Origin: an uncultured Pseudokineococcus sp.
Lineage (GTDB): Bacteria > Actinomycetota > Actinomycetes > Actinomycetales > Quadrisphaeraceae
Direction: 5' to 3'
Assembly: GCF_947495735.1 (NCBI RefSeq)
Contig: NZ_CANMAA010000001.1
Location: 310,001-374,000 of the forward strand
DNA length: 64,000 nucleotides
The stretch's first letter is position 1; every line of letters starts with the position of its first letter. A program made the position numbers and the translations under genes. Below are positions 41,037-50,760 of the stretch, in pieces. Under the pieces are notes generated by a model that did not search any database, was not told where the DNA came from, and was given only the letters and a program-made list of their open reading frames with translations.

Positions 41037-43814
41037 GTGCTGCTGACGACCGCGGAGGACGCCCTGGCGCGGGCGGGCACCCGGCTGCCCGCGTCGGCCG
41101 TGCTGCCCGAGCTGGTCTCGGTGCTGGGCGCCGCCGGTCGCGCGCTCCTCGTGGCCCCGCCGGGCACGGGCAAGACCACGCTGGCGCCCCTGGCGCTGGC
41201 CGACGCCCTCGACGCCGCGGACGCCCGGGACGGGCGGCGGGGTCCCGCGCGGCGCGTCGTCGTGACCGAGCCGCGCCGCGTCGCGGTGCGCGCCGCGGCG
41301 CAGCGGATGGCCTCCCTGCTCGGGGAGGACGTCGGCGGCCTCGTCGGCTACGCCGTGCGCGGCGAGCGGCGCACGGGGCCGCGCACGCGGGTGGAGGTCG
41401 TCACCACGGGACTGCTGCTGCGCCGGCTGCAGGCGGATCCCGAGCTGCCGGGCGTCGGCGCGGTGCTGCTGGACGAGGTCCACGAGCGGGCGCTGGACGC
41501 CGACCTCGCGCTGGCCCTCGTCGTGGACGTGCGCGAGGTGCTGCGCCCCGACCTCCTGCTCGTCGCGGCCTCGGCCACGCCCGACCAGGCGGCGCTGCGA
41601 CGGGCGCTCGCCGGGGCTCTCCCGCCGGGGGCGGGCGCTGTCGCCGGCGCGTCGTCCGCGCCCGCGACGCCCGGGGACGGGGTCCCCCTGGTGGTCGCGA
41701 CCGCGCCCGTGCACCCGCTCGCGGTGGTCCACGACCCCCCGCCCGCCGGCCTGGACCCTCCGCGGGGGCTGCGGGTGGACCCGCGCCTGCTCGACCACGT
41801 CGCCGCGGCGGTCCGCCGGGCCCTGGACGCCCATCCCGGCGACGTCCTCGTCGTGCTGCCCGGGGCCCGCGAGATCGCCCGGGTGTCCTCGCTCGTGCGC
41901 GCGGCGCGCCCCGACGTCGACGTCCTGGCCCTGCACGGGCGCACGCCCCGCGCCGAGCAGGACGCCGCCCTGCGCGCCGGCCCCCGGCGGCGCGTCGTGT
42001 GCGCCAGCGCGGTGGCCGAGTCCAGCCTCACGGTGCCCGGCGTGCGGGTCGTCGTCGACGCCGGCCTGGCGCGCGTCCCGCGGTCCGACCACGCCCGGGG
42101 CCTCGCCGGGCTGGACACCGTGCGGGTCTCCCGCGCCTCGGCGGTGCAGCGCGCGGGCCGTGCCGCGCGCGAGGGGCCGGGCGTGGTCGTGCGCTGCTGG
42201 TCCGAGGCCGACGACGCGCGCCTGCCGCCGCGGCCCGAGCCGGAGGTCGCGACCGCCGACCTCGCGGGCGCCGTGCTGGACCTCGCCTGCTGGGGCAGCC
42301 CCCGCGGCGAGGGCCTGGCCCTGCCGGACCACCTGCCCGCGGGCGCCGTCGCCGCGGCCGAGCAGGCCCTCGCGGTGCGGGGCCTGCTGGACGCCGGCGG
42401 ACGGGCCACGCCGCTCGGACGCGCCGTCGCCCGCACGGGCGTCGACCCGCGGCTGGGCCGCGCCCTGCTGCTCGGCGCGCGGGCGGTCGGCGGTCGCCGC
42501 GCCGCGGAGGTCGTCGCGCTCCTGTCCGAGGACGGCCTGCTCGGCCGCGGGGCAGGGCCCGCGGGCGGGGACGACGTGGTGGCGACCTGGCGGGCGCTGC
42601 GGCACGGGGACGACCCTGCGCGCACGAGCCGCTGGGAGCAGGAGGTCCGCCGCCTGCGGTCCGCCCTGCGCGGGCTCGAGCGGGACGGGCAGGAGCGGGA
42701 CGGGCCGGAGCGGCACGGGGTGGCGCGGGACGAGCCGGCGAGGGGCGGCCTCGGAGGAGGCGGTGGCTCGGCCGAGGCGCCCGGTGGTGCGGCGACGAGC
42801 GCCGGTGACGAGGAGGCCGCCGGGCACGTCGTCGCGCTCGCCCACCCCGAGCGGGTCGCGCGCCGGCGCCGCTCGGCCGCCGGCGGTCCCGGGCGCGACG
42901 AGGTGCTGCTCGCGGGCGGCACGGGCGCGCGGCTGCTGCCGGGATCGGCCTGGGCCGCGAGCGGACCGACGTCCGGGGCGGCCGCGCACGGCGCCCAGCA
43001 GGACTGGCTGGCCGTGGCGCTGCTCGACCGCCCCGTGGGCGCCGTCGACGCGGTGGTCCGCGCCGCGGCGCCCCTGACCGAGGCGGGCGCCCGCGCGGCC
43101 GCCGGCCCGCTGCTGGCCACGACGAGCGAGGTCGTCTGGGACGGCGGTGCCGGCGGGGACGTCGTCGCCCGGCGCGTCGAGAGGCTCGGGGCGCTGGTGC
43201 TCGCCGAGGCCCGGCTCCCCGACCCCCCGCGGGAGCTGCTGGAGGCGGCGCTGCTCGAGGGGCTGCGGCGCGGCGGCCTGGCGCTGCTGGCTCCCTCGGA
43301 GGGCGCCGAGCGCCTGCGCCAGCGCCTGGCGGCGGTCCGCGCCGCGCTGGGGGACCCGTGGCCCGACGTCTCGCCCGAGGCGCTCCTGGCGGGTGCGCAG
43401 ACCTGGCTCGCCCCGGAGCTGGCCGGCGCGCGCCGCCGGGCCGACCTCGCGCGCACGGACGTCGCCGCGGCCCTGCGCCGGCTGCTGCCCTGGCCGCAGG
43501 CCGCCCGTCTGGACGAGCTGGCCCCCGAGCGGCTCCCGCTGCCCTCGGGCCGCGGCGCGCGGCTGGACTACGCCGACCCGGCCGCGCCGGTCCTCGCCGT
43601 CCGGCTGCAGGAGGTGCTCGGGTGGGAGGCCGGCCCGCGCGTCGCCGACGGCCGGACGGCCGTCGTCGTGCACCTGCTCTCCCCGGCGGGGCGACCGCTC
43701 GCCGTCACCGCGGACCTCGCCTCCTTCTGGCGCGGCCCCTACGCGCAGGTGCGGGCCGAGATGCGCGGCCGCTACCCCAAGCACGCCTGGCCGGCGGACC
43801 CGCTGGGCGGGTGA
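41037..43814 (+). CDS. hrpB: ATP-dependent helicase HrpB
   Basis: DEAH-box type helicase of 925 residues. Motif I is VAPPGTGKTTLAPLAL, Ia TEPRRVAVRAAAQRMA, II VLLDEVHERALDADLAL, III SATPD (commonly SATLD), and VI QRAGRAAREGPGV. The C-terminal HrpB domain closes with LPSGRGARLDY and VTADLASFWRGPYAQVRAEM and the KHAWPADP end typical of HrpB. Between about 540 and 600 lies a low-complexity stretch with repeated RDGxER-like units, not seen in most homologues. The exact RNA role of HrpB is unclear; in other bacteria it is dispensable. The GTG start is 7 nt after CAGGCT. Confidence 0.93.
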   Translation: MLLTTAEDALARAGTRLPASAVLPELVSVLGAAGRALLVAPPGTGKTTLAPLALADALDAADARDGRRGPARRVVVTEPRRVAVRAAAQRMASLLGEDVGGLVGYAVRGERRTGPRTRVEVVTTGLLLRRLQADPELPGVGAVLLDEVHERALDADLALALVVDVREVLRPDLLLVAASATPDQAALRRALAGALPPGAGAVAGASSAPATPGDGVPLVVATAPVHPLAVVHDPPPAGLDPPRGLRVDPRLLDHVAAAVRRALDAHPGDVLVVLPGAREIARVSSLVRAARPDVDVLALHGRTPRAEQDAALRAGPRRRVVCASAVAESSLTVPGVRVVVDAGLARVPRSDHARGLAGLDTVRVSRASAVQRAGRAAREGPGVVVRCWSEADDARLPPRPEPEVATADLAGAVLDLACWGSPRGEGLALPDHLPAGAVAAAEQALAVRGLLDAGGRATPLGRAVARTGVDPRLGRALLLGARAVGGRRAAEVVALLSEDGLLGRGAGPAGGDDVVATWRALRHGDDPARTSRWEQEVRRLRSALRGLERDGQERDGPERHGVARDEPARGGLGGGGGSAEAPGGAATSAGDEEAAGHVVALAHPERVARRRRSAAGGPGRDEVLLAGGTGARLLPGSAWAASGPTSGAAAHGAQQDWLAVALLDRPVGAVDAVVRAAAPLTEAGARAAAGPLLATTSEVVWDGGAGGDVVARRVERLGALVLAEARLPDPPRELLEAALLEGLRRGGLALLAPSEGAERLRQRLAAVRAALGDPWPDVSPEALLAGAQTWLAPELAGARRRADLARTDVAAALRRLLPWPQAARLDELAPERLPLPSGRGARLDYADPAAPVLAVRLQEVLGWEAGPRVADGRTAVVVHLLSPAGRPLAVTADLASFWRGPYAQVRAEMRGRYPKHAWPADPLGG

Positions 43815-43877
43815 GGACCCGGCGGAGGAGCGGCTGAGGTGCCGGGCGGCCGAGGAGGCGGGCCGCGCCGCCCGCCC

Positions 43878-45104
43878 TCAGGCGAGCGGCACCCGCAGGA
43901 GCTCGTCCTCGCCGTCGCCGTCGTTGGTCAGCACCCACAGGGCGCCGCCGCCGGGCGCGGGCGAGACGTCGCGCAGGCGCCCGTGCTCGCCGACCAGGTG
44001 CGCCTCCGGCTGGCCGACGGCGCCGCCCGCGGGGGAGGTCTCGACCGGCACCCTCCACAGCCGCTCGCCCCGCAGGGCGCTGACCCACACCGCGTCGCGG
44101 ACGACGGCCAGCCCGCTCGGCGACGCCTGCGCCGGCGACCACCACGCCACCGGGTCGGTGAAGCCCTGGCGCGCCGCGTCGTCGCCGCCCGGCCCCTCGA
44201 CCTCCGGCCAGCCGTAGTTCGCCCCCGCGGTCAGGAGGTTCAGCTCGTCCCAGGTGTCCGCCCCGAACTCGGTGGCGTACAGGCGCCCCTGCGCGTCCCA
44301 GCCGAGCCCCTGCACGTTCCGGTGCCCCAGCGTCCACACCGGCGAGCCCTCCTCGGGGTTCCCCGGGGCCGGGGCGCCGTCGGGCGCCAGCCTGAGCACC
44401 TTGCCCGCCAGGGAGTCCGGGTCCTGGGCGAGGACGGGGTCGCGCGCGTCGCCCGTGGTGACGTAGAGCATCCCGTCCGGCCCGAAGGCCACGCGGCCGC
44501 CGTTGTGGACGCGCGCGCGGGGGACGCCCTCGAGGAGCACCTCCGGCTCGCCGAGGGAGTCCCCGTCCAGCACGGCGCGGACGACGGCGTTGTCGTCGGC
44601 GCGCGTCACGTAGGCGTAGACGAGGCCGTCCTCGGCGAAGCCTGGGGACAGGGCGAGGCCGAGGAGGCCGCCCTCGCCCGCCGGGGCGGCGCCGCCGAAG
44701 GAGCCGTCGGGCGAGGTGGTCGCCACGTCGACGACGTCGCCGTCCGGGCTCACGCGGACGACGCGGGCCTCGTCGCGCAGGCTGACCAGCGCCGAGCCGT
44801 CCGGCAGGGCCGCGACCGACCAGGGCAGCGGGAGGTCTCCGGCCACCACCTCGGCCTCGTCGGCGGGCACCCCCGCGACGACCGGCTCGGGCGGCGGGGG
44901 CGTCGCGTCCGGGCTCGAGGAGGGGGTCTGCGCCGCCTGCGGGGTCGAGGGCGGGACGACGCCGGTCGGGACCGGGGTCGCCGGCTCGGACGCCCCGCAC
45001 CCGCCGACGAGGAGGGCGCCGGCCAGGAGCCCGGCGACCCCGTGCCGCGGTCGCCGGCCGTCCGGGGGCAGGGGTCGGCGGGGGCGCGGCCGGAGGACGT
45101 CCAT
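43878..45104 (-). CDS. PQQ-dependent sugar dehydrogenase-like lipoprotein
   Basis: A 408-residue exported lipoprotein: basic N-terminus, hydrophobic stretch and lipobox LLVGGCGAS (Cys about 36), then a Pro/Ser/Thr-rich linker to about residue 75. The rest is a six-bladed beta-propeller of the glucose/sorbosone dehydrogenase (GSDH) family: LPLPWSVAALPDGSALVSLR, GGLLGLALSPGF, HNGGRVAFGPDGMLYVTTGD (catalytic His position), GHRNVQGLGWDAQGRLYATE and GANYGWPEV. It probably oxidises an aldose with PQQ at the outer face of the membrane, but many homologues have no tested substrate. ATG with GGGAGG upstream; divergent from the next gene and convergent with hrpB. Confidence 0.88.
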   Translation of the reverse strand: MDVLRPRPRRPLPPDGRRPRHGVAGLLAGALLVGGCGASEPATPVPTGVVPPSTPQAAQTPSSSPDATPPPPEPVVAGVPADEAEVVAGDLPLPWSVAALPDGSALVSLRDEARVVRVSPDGDVVDVATTSPDGSFGGAAPAGEGGLLGLALSPGFAEDGLVYAYVTRADDNAVVRAVLDGDSLGEPEVLLEGVPRARVHNGGRVAFGPDGMLYVTTGDARDPVLAQDPDSLAGKVLRLAPDGAPAPGNPEEGSPVWTLGHRNVQGLGWDAQGRLYATEFGADTWDELNLLTAGANYGWPEVEGPGGDDAARQGFTDPVAWWSPAQASPSGLAVVRDAVWVSALRGERLWRVPVETSPAGGAVGQPEAHLVGEHGRLRDVSPAPGGGALWVLTNDGDGEDELLRVPLA

Positions 45105-45218
45105 GCCCCTCCCAACGCGCGGGGGGCGCGCCGTGCTCCCGGCCCCGGGCGGGCGCCGGCCCGGCTCGCCCGGTCGCTCCGGCGGGCCGGTGCCCGCACG
45201 GGCGGCCACGATGGCTGG

Positions 45219-46205
45219 GTGAGCACCCCCGACGGCCCGCGGCTCGTGTCCTTCCCCGACGAGGAGCTGGCCCGCGAGGTGGGGATCCCCCTCGTGGGGT
45301 CCGGAGGAGGGGCCCGTCCGGACGGCGTCGAGGCGGTGGTGTGGGACGTCGGGACGCCGCCGGCGCAGGCGCTGGCCCCGCAGGAGCTGGACCGGCTGTC
45401 CCTCGTCGTGCTGCCGTACCACGGAACCCCGTCGGCCATCGGCTCGCTCGGCGACCTGCCGGCGCTGCGCGTCGTCCAGACGCAGACGACCGGCGCCGAC
45501 GCCGCGGCGCCGCACGTGCCCGAGGGAGCGGCCCTCGCCACGGCGTCGGGGGCGCACGACGCCGGGACGGCCGAGATCGCCGTCGCGCTGCTGCTCGCGA
45601 GCGTGCGCCGGCTGGACGAGGCCGTGCGCGACATGGCGCAGGAACGCTGGCGCGCCCCCGACGGCCTGCGCCCGGGACTGGCCGGTCGGACGGTCGTCGT
45701 CCTCGGCGCGGGCGGCATCGCCAACGCGATCGCGCGGCGCCTGGCCCCCTTCGAGCTGGAGCTCGTGCGGGTGGCCACCCGCGCCCGCACCGACGACCTC
45801 GGCGCCGTGCGCTCGACGGACGAGCTGCCCGGGCTGCTGCCGTCCGCCGACGCGCTCGTCGTCGCCGTCCCCCTCACCGACGGCACGCGCGGGCTCGTCG
45901 ACGCCGACGTGCTCGCCGGGCTGGCGGACGGCGCCGTGGTGGTGAACGTGGCCCGCGGCCCGGTCGTGGACACGGACGCCCTCGTCGCGGAGGTCTCGGT
46001 CGGGCGCCTGCGGGCGGCGCTCGACGTCACCGACCCCGAGCCGCTGCCGCAGGACCACCCGCTGTGGAGCCTGCCGGGCAGCATCGTCACGCCGCACGTG
46101 GGCGGGGCCACCGACGCGATGCGCCCGCGCGTCGTCGCCCTCCTGCAGCGCCAGCTGCGAGCCTTCGCCTCGGGGCAGGACCTGGAGAACGTCGTCGGCG
46201 GCTGA
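45219..46205 (+). CDS. D-isomer-specific 2-hydroxyacid dehydrogenase
   Basis: NAD-dependent dehydrogenase of 328 residues. The cofactor fold has [16 protein letters not shown] (about residue 150), and the catalytic triad is in place: Arg in [15 protein letters not shown], Glu in [15 protein letters not shown] and His in [12 protein letters not shown]. It is shorter than phosphoglycerate dehydrogenase and lacks an ACT domain, so glyoxylate/hydroxypyruvate or another small 2-oxoacid is likelier. It lies 91 nt before ilvD but both have their own -10 boxes. GTG start 6 nt after CACGAT. Confidence 0.9.
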   Translation: MSTPDGPRLVSFPDEELAREVGIPLVGSGGGARPDGVEAVVWDVGTPPAQALAPQELDRLSLVVLPYHGTPSAIGSLGDLPALRVVQTQTTGADAAAPHVPEGAALATASGAHDAGTAEIAVALLLASVRRLDEAVRDMAQERWRAPDGLRPGLAGRTVVVLGAGGIANAIARRLAPFELELVRVATRARTDDLGAVRSTDELPGLLPSADALVVAVPLTDGTRGLVDADVLAGLADGAVVVNVARGPVVDTDALVAEVSVGRLRAALDVTDPEPLPQDHPLWSLPGSIVTPHVGGATDAMRPRVVALLQRQLRAFASGQDLENVVGG

Positions 46206-46296
46206 GGGCCCCCGCCGAGCCGGTCGACCGCAGGGCGCCGACCGACGGGCGGACGCGCTGCCCGGGGAGTGGGACGGCGTCCTTACACTCCCCGGC

Positions 46297-48075
46297 ATGG
46301 ACCCCCGCACGGCCGAGGCACCCGAGCGCACCCGTCCCTCCGGCACCGGGGGCGGCGTCCCGTCCGGCGGGCCCGTCGCCGGCGAGGTCGACCGCAAGCC
46401 GCGCAGCCGCCAGGTCACCGACGGCCTCGAGGCCACCGCGTCGCGCGGCATGCTGCGCGCCGTCGGCATGGGCGACGACGACTTCAGCAAGCCGCAGATC
46501 GGCGTGGCCAGCTCCTGGAACGAGATCACGCCCTGCAACCTGTCCCTCGACCGCCTCGCGAAGTCGGTCAAGGACGGCGTCCACAGCGCGCAGGGCTACC
46601 CCCTGGAGTTCGGCACCATCTCCGTCTCCGACGGCATCTCGATGGGCCACGAGGGCATGCACTTCTCCCTCGTCAGCCGCGAGGTCATCGCCGACAGCGT
46701 CGAGACCGTGATGCAGGCCGAGCGCCTCGACGGCTCGGTGCTGCTGGCCGGCTGCGACAAGTCCCTGCCCGGCATGCTCATGGCCGCGGCGCGCCTGGAC
46801 CTCGCCAGCGTCTTCCTCTACGCCGGCTCGATCCTGCCCGGCATCGCCAAGCTGTCCGACGGCAGCGAGAAGCAGGTCACGATCATCGACGCGTTCGAGG
46901 CCGTCGGCGCCTGCTCGCGCGGCCTCATGAGCCGCGAGGACGTCGACGTCATCGAGCGCGCCATCTGCCCGGGAGAGGGCGCCTGCGGCGGGATGTACAC
47001 GGCCAACACGATGGCCAGCGCCGCCGAGGCGCTCGGCATGTCGCTGCCCGGCTCGGCCGCGCCGCCGGCCACCGACCGCCGCCGCGACGGCTACGCCCGC
47101 CGCTCCGGCGCCGCCGTCGTCGAGCTGCTGGCCCGCGGCACCACCGCCCGCGACATCATGACCAAGGAGGCGTTCGAGAACGCCATCGCGGTCGTCATGG
47201 CCTTCGGCGGCTCCACCAACGCGGTGCTCCACCTGCTCGCCATCGCCCACGAGGCCGAGGTCGACCTCACGCTCGACGACTTCGACCGGATCGGCAGCAG
47301 GGTCCCGCACCTCGCCGACGTGAAGCCCTTCGGCCGCCACGTCATGACCGACGTCGACCGCGTGGGCGGCGTGCCCGTCGTCATGCGCGCTCTGCTGGAC
47401 GCCGGTCTCCTGCACGGGGACACGCTCACCGTGACGGGCCGCACGACGGCGGAGAACCTCGCCGACATCGCCCCGCCGGACGTCGACGGCACCGTGCTGC
47501 GGGCCATGGACCGGCCCATCCACAAGACCGGCGGCCTGACCATCCTCAAGGGCTCGCTGGCGCCCGGGGGCGCCGTCGTGAAGTCGGCCGGCTTCGAGTC
47601 GGACGTCTTCGAGGGCACGGCGCGCGTGTTCGACCGCGAGCGCGCGGCGATGGACGCCCTCGAGGACGGCACCATCAGCGCCGGCGACGTGGTCGTCATC
47701 CGCTACGAGGGCCCCAAGGGCGGGCCCGGCATGCGGGAGATGCTCGCCATCACCGGGGCCATCAAGGGCGCCGGCCTCGGCAAGGACGTGCTGCTGCTGA
47801 CCGACGGCCGCTTCTCCGGCGGCACGACGGGCCTGTGCGTCGGGCACGTGGCGCCCGAGGCGGTGGACGGCGGCCCCATCGCCTTCGTCCGCGACGGCGA
47901 CCGCATCCGCCTCGACGTCACCGGCAAGACCCTCGACGTCCTCGTCGACGACGCCGAGCTCGCGCAGCGCCGCGCCGACGGCTGGCAGCCGCTGCCGCAG
48001 CGCTACACCCGCGGCGTCCTCGCCAAGTACGCCAAGCTCGTCGGCTCGGCCTCGCACGGCGCCGTCCTGGACTGA
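46297..48075 (+). CDS. ilvD: Dihydroxy-acid dehydratase
   Basis: Iron-sulfur enzyme that dehydrates dihydroxy-isovalerate and dihydroxy-methylvalerate, the third common step of valine and isoleucine synthesis. The 592-residue product has the cluster Cys positions [19 protein letters not shown] (about 152) and [17 protein letters not shown] (about 228), plus [16 protein letters not shown] and the C-terminal [20 protein letters not shown]. It is separated by some 7.7 kb from ilvBNC. TACACT lies exactly 7 nt before the ATG and there is no Shine-Dalgarno, so a leaderless transcript is likely. A long hairpin follows. Confidence 0.97.
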   Translation: MDPRTAEAPERTRPSGTGGGVPSGGPVAGEVDRKPRSRQVTDGLEATASRGMLRAVGMGDDDFSKPQIGVASSWNEITPCNLSLDRLAKSVKDGVHSAQGYPLEFGTISVSDGISMGHEGMHFSLVSREVIADSVETVMQAERLDGSVLLAGCDKSLPGMLMAAARLDLASVFLYAGSILPGIAKLSDGSEKQVTIIDAFEAVGACSRGLMSREDVDVIERAICPGEGACGGMYTANTMASAAEALGMSLPGSAAPPATDRRRDGYARRSGAAVVELLARGTTARDIMTKEAFENAIAVVMAFGGSTNAVLHLLAIAHEAEVDLTLDDFDRIGSRVPHLADVKPFGRHVMTDVDRVGGVPVVMRALLDAGLLHGDTLTVTGRTTAENLADIAPPDVDGTVLRAMDRPIHKTGGLTILKGSLAPGGAVVKSAGFESDVFEGTARVFDRERAAMDALEDGTISAGDVVVIRYEGPKGGPGMREMLAITGAIKGAGLGKDVLLLTDGRFSGGTTGLCVGHVAPEAVDGGPIAFVRDGDRIRLDVTGKTLDVLVDDAELAQRRADGWQPLPQRYTRGVLAKYAKLVGSASHGAVLD

Positions 48076-48102
48076 GCGGGGACCCGTCGGCGGCCCGGCC
48101 GC

Positions 48103-48159
48103 CGAGACCGACGAACGGCACCTCCCCGGTCCTCCGGGAGGTGCCGTCCGTCGGTCTCG
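48103..48159 (+). terminator. Terminator hairpin of ilvD
   Basis: A stem of 11 bp, one A-C mismatch, then 12 bp (CGAGACCGACG... with ...CGTCGGTCTCG) and a 9-nt loop, 28 nt after the ilvD stop. Confidence 0.82.
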
Positions 48160-48185
48160 ACGCCGGCCTGGGTAGCGTCCCCGCC

Positions 48186-48647
48186 ATGCCGACCCAGCCC
48201 GCGGAGGTCGACGACGTCGACCGCGCCATCGTCGCCGCGCTCGTGGCGGACGGCCGCACCAGCTACACCGACCTGGGCAAGCAGGTGGGGCTGCCGACGT
48301 CGACGGTCCACCAGCGCGTGCGGCGCCTCGAGCAGCGCGGCGTGGTGACGGGGTACACGGCCGTCGTGGACCCCGAGGCGCTGGGTCTGCCGCTGTCGGC
48401 CATCGTCTCGGTGACGCCCTTCGACCCGGCGGCGCCGGACGACGTCCCCGAGCGCCTGGCCACCGTCGCCGAGGTCGAGTCCTGCTGGTCGGTCGCGGGG
48501 GAGGAGTCCTACGTGCTCCTCGTCCGCACCGAGACGCCGGGACGCCTCGAGGAGGTGCTCGCCGAGATCCGCACCGCCGGCTCGGTCGCCACCCGCACGA
48601 CGGTGATCCTCTCCACCCCGTTCGAGGGCCGCCGCCGCACGTCCTGA
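48186..48647 (+). CDS. Lrp/AsnC family transcriptional regulator
   Basis: A 153-residue feast/famine regulator. The N-terminal winged helix reads VDDVDRAIVAALVADGRTSY, then TDLGKQVGLPTSTVHQRVRR; the C-terminal RAM ligand domain has VVDPEALGLPLSAIVSV and VESCWSVAGEESYVLLVRTE. Such proteins bind an amino acid and control its synthesis or breakdown. Here it lies after ilvD and 2.1 kb upstream of a lysine-degradation gene set, so either lysine or a branched-chain amino acid is a reasonable ligand; the sequence cannot decide. TAGCGT lies 7 nt before the ATG. Confidence 0.92.
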   Translation: MPTQPAEVDDVDRAIVAALVADGRTSYTDLGKQVGLPTSTVHQRVRRLEQRGVVTGYTAVVDPEALGLPLSAIVSVTPFDPAAPDDVPERLATVAEVESCWSVAGEESYVLLVRTETPGRLEEVLAEIRTAGSVATRTTVILSTPFEGRRRTS

Positions 48648-48783
48648 GGACACCGACGACCGATCTCCCTCTCGAGCGCCACCGAGGGGCACACTGGCCG
48701 GCGGTCGCGGCGCCCCGAGGGCGGGCGCGCCGCGGGGCTCGTCGGGGGACGAGAGCCAGGACGACGGGATCCGGGGGACCGCT

Positions 48784-49776
48784 GTGGCGATGCGCGAGGG
48801 CTGGCCGTTCGACCGCGACGACGGGCGTGAGACCGCCCCGACGGACGACGGCTCGACCACCGGGCGCGGGGACGGCGGGCCGCGGGTCCGCTCGGGGTCG
48901 CGCCCCGTGCTGCGCGCCCTCGGCATCACGGCCGTCACCACGACCTCCGCGCTGGGCGTGCTGGGGCTCGGCGCTCTCGTGGTGAGCGGCCTGGGCGGGC
49001 TCGACGTCGTCCTCACCGGTGCGCGGGAACCCGCGGAGGCGTCCGCGCCCGCCGGCTCGGCGGGGTCCCAGGGCTCGAGCGAGCTCGGCGACGACTACCT
49101 CGCCTCCCTGGCCGAGGAGGAGCCGACGCCCCCGCCTCCCCCGCCCGACGCCGTCGAGCCGGCGGACGTGCCCGAGCCCGTGGTGCGGGTGGTGCCGCTC
49201 GCGCCGGGGGAGTCCTTCGCCGAGGACGACCACCCGTGGGCCGTCGCGTACGAGGTCCCGGACACCGGGGCGAGGTGGTCGGAGGCCCTCCCGGAGGGCC
49301 TGCTGCCGCTGGGCGACATCGGGCAGCACCGCTCCCAGCCCACCGTGCCGGGGCAGAGCTGCAACGGCCCGTCCTCGGCCGCCGTCGCGGGCCGCCAGTG
49401 GATGTGGGCGGAGGAGGACTCGAACAGGCTCGACCAGACCAGCGTCAGCCTCGTCGTCACGGGCTGGCCCACGGGCACCGGGCCGGCGGCCTTCGCCGAC
49501 GTCCGCCAGGACGACGGACCCTGCTCGTGGCTCGACGACGTACCGGTCGAGGTCGACGTCCACGTCCCCTCCGGCGACGAGGACTGGGCCGGCGTGCGCG
49601 CGAGCCCGACGGGCGACGGGTCCGAGGTCCTGCTCGGCGCAGCGCGCACGGGCGACCTGGTCGTCGGCGTCGAGGTGCGGCCGCCCGGCGACGGCTCCGC
49701 CGAGCTCGTCGGCGAGCTGCTCGAGGCTGCCGTCGTCGAGCTGCGGGAGGCCGATCCCGGCAGCGCCGCCGGGTGA
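48784..49776 (+). CDS. Single-pass membrane-anchored extracellular protein, unknown
   Basis: A 330-residue protein I do not recognise. Residues 1-40 are charged and cytoplasmic, 42-72 form one hydrophobic helix (LGITAVTTTSALGVLGLGAL), followed by an Ala/Ser-rich and Pro-rich spacer (PTPPPPPPDAVEP, about 118-130). The outer domain (130-330) has two Cys, in GQSCNGPSS and GPCSWLDD, that could form a disulfide, and a closing segment resembling lipoproteins that coat the cell wall. The GTG at 48784 has GGGGGA upstream; an ATG two codons later is possible. It is alone on its transcript as far as can be seen. Confidence 0.7.
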   Translation: MAMREGWPFDRDDGRETAPTDDGSTTGRGDGGPRVRSGSRPVLRALGITAVTTTSALGVLGLGALVVSGLGGLDVVLTGAREPAEASAPAGSAGSQGSSELGDDYLASLAEEEPTPPPPPPDAVEPADVPEPVVRVVPLAPGESFAEDDHPWAVAYEVPDTGARWSEALPEGLLPLGDIGQHRSQPTVPGQSCNGPSSAAVAGRQWMWAEEDSNRLDQTSVSLVVTGWPTGTGPAAFADVRQDDGPCSWLDDVPVEVDVHVPSGDEDWAGVRASPTGDGSEVLLGAARTGDLVVGVEVRPPGDGSAELVGELLEAAVVELREADPGSAAG

Positions 49777-49820
49777 GGTCCGGGGGCTGGTGAGGCGGCC
49801 CCGCGGCTACGGTCGCGCGC

Positions 49821-50675
49821 ATGACCTTCTCGATCGTGGGCCGCAGCCCCGACGGCTCGGCCCTCGGCGTGGCCGTGGCCTCGAAGTTCCTCGCCGTGGG
49901 CGGGTACGTGCCCGCCCTGGAGGTGGGCGTCGGCGCGCTCGCGACGCAGGCGGCGGTCAACCTCGCGCTGAAGGCCGAGGGTCTGGACCTCATGCGTGCC
50001 GGGGCGACGGCGGGCGAGGCCCTGGACCGCTTCCTCGCGCAGGACGCGGGGCGCGCCGAGCGCCAGGCCGGGGCCGTCGACGCGCACGGGCGCGCGGCCA
50101 CCCGGACGGGGGAGGACTGCCACCCCTGGGCCGGGGGCGTGACCGGCGAGGGGCCCGAGGGCTCGTTCGCGGCGCAGGGGAACGTCCTCGCCGGGCCGGA
50201 GGTCGTCGACGCCATGGCCGCCGCCTGGCGCGCCTCCTCCGGGGAGCCCTCGCTGGCCCGGCGGCTGCTCGCGGCGCTCGAGGCCGGTGACGCCGCGGGC
50301 GGGGACCGGCGGGGCCGGCAGTCCGCCGCCCTCGTCGTGGTCGCGCCGGGCGGCGGCTACGGCGGGCACGACGTGGTCGTCGACCTGCGCAGCGACGACG
50401 ACCCCGCGCCCGTCCCGCACCTGGCGCGGATGCTCGCCGAGCACGAGCTGCTCTTCGGCCGCACGGCGCCGGAGGACCTGCTGGCCTGGGACGACGCCCT
50501 GCGCGCCGAGGTCCGCCACCTCCTCGACGCGGCGGGCGTGAGCGGTGGCGACCTCGAGGCGGACCTCGAGCGGTGGGCGGGGGCGCAGAACCTCGAGGAG
50601 CGCGTGCGCCCCGGCGGCCTGGACCGCCTCGACCCGGTCGTCCTGACGCACCTCCGGGACGCCGGGGAGCGCTGA
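49821..50675 (+). CDS. DUF1028 family protein
   Basis: A 284-residue protein with the DUF1028 N-terminus MTFSIVGRSPDGSALGVAVA, then VGVGALATQAAVNLALKAEG and the GSFAAQGNVLAGPEVVDAM segment. The family has an Ntn-hydrolase-like fold and is often linked with peptide or amino-acid use; no reaction is firmly established to my knowledge. The C-terminal 60 residues form an extra helical part with a putative peptidoglycan-binding-like look, uncertain. TACGGT lies 7 nt before the ATG. It directly precedes the lysine-degradation genes on the same strand, 85 nt upstream of lat, though lat has its own promoter. Confidence 0.88.
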   Translation: MTFSIVGRSPDGSALGVAVASKFLAVGGYVPALEVGVGALATQAAVNLALKAEGLDLMRAGATAGEALDRFLAQDAGRAERQAGAVDAHGRAATRTGEDCHPWAGGVTGEGPEGSFAAQGNVLAGPEVVDAMAAAWRASSGEPSLARRLLAALEAGDAAGGDRRGRQSAALVVVAPGGGYGGHDVVVDLRSDDDPAPVPHLARMLAEHELLFGRTAPEDLLAWDDALRAEVRHLLDAAGVSGGDLEADLERWAGAQNLEERVRPGGLDRLDPVVLTHLRDAGER

Positions 50676-50723
50676 TCCTCCCGGCGGCCGCGTCTCGATC
50701 GGGAGAGAGTGCTCCAAGGGGGG

Positions 50724-50753
50724 TTGTCCGGCGGAGGATCTCCCACCTAGTCT
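50724..50753 (+). promoter_or_regulatory. Promoter of the lat-hglS lysine operon
   Basis: TTGTCC (50724-50729), an 18-nt spacer, and TAGTCT (50748-50753) end 7 nt before the lat ATG. The spacer holds a small palindrome, GGAG-GAT-CTCC, which could be an operator half-site. Confidence 0.7.
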
Positions 50754-50760
50754 CGGCGCC

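Noticed and set aside
35570-41179. A minus-strand open frame of 1869 codons spanning gatA to the Eis-like gene
   Set aside because: It is a by-product of high GC third positions antisense to real genes; the translation is low-complexity and all conserved motifs lie in other frames.
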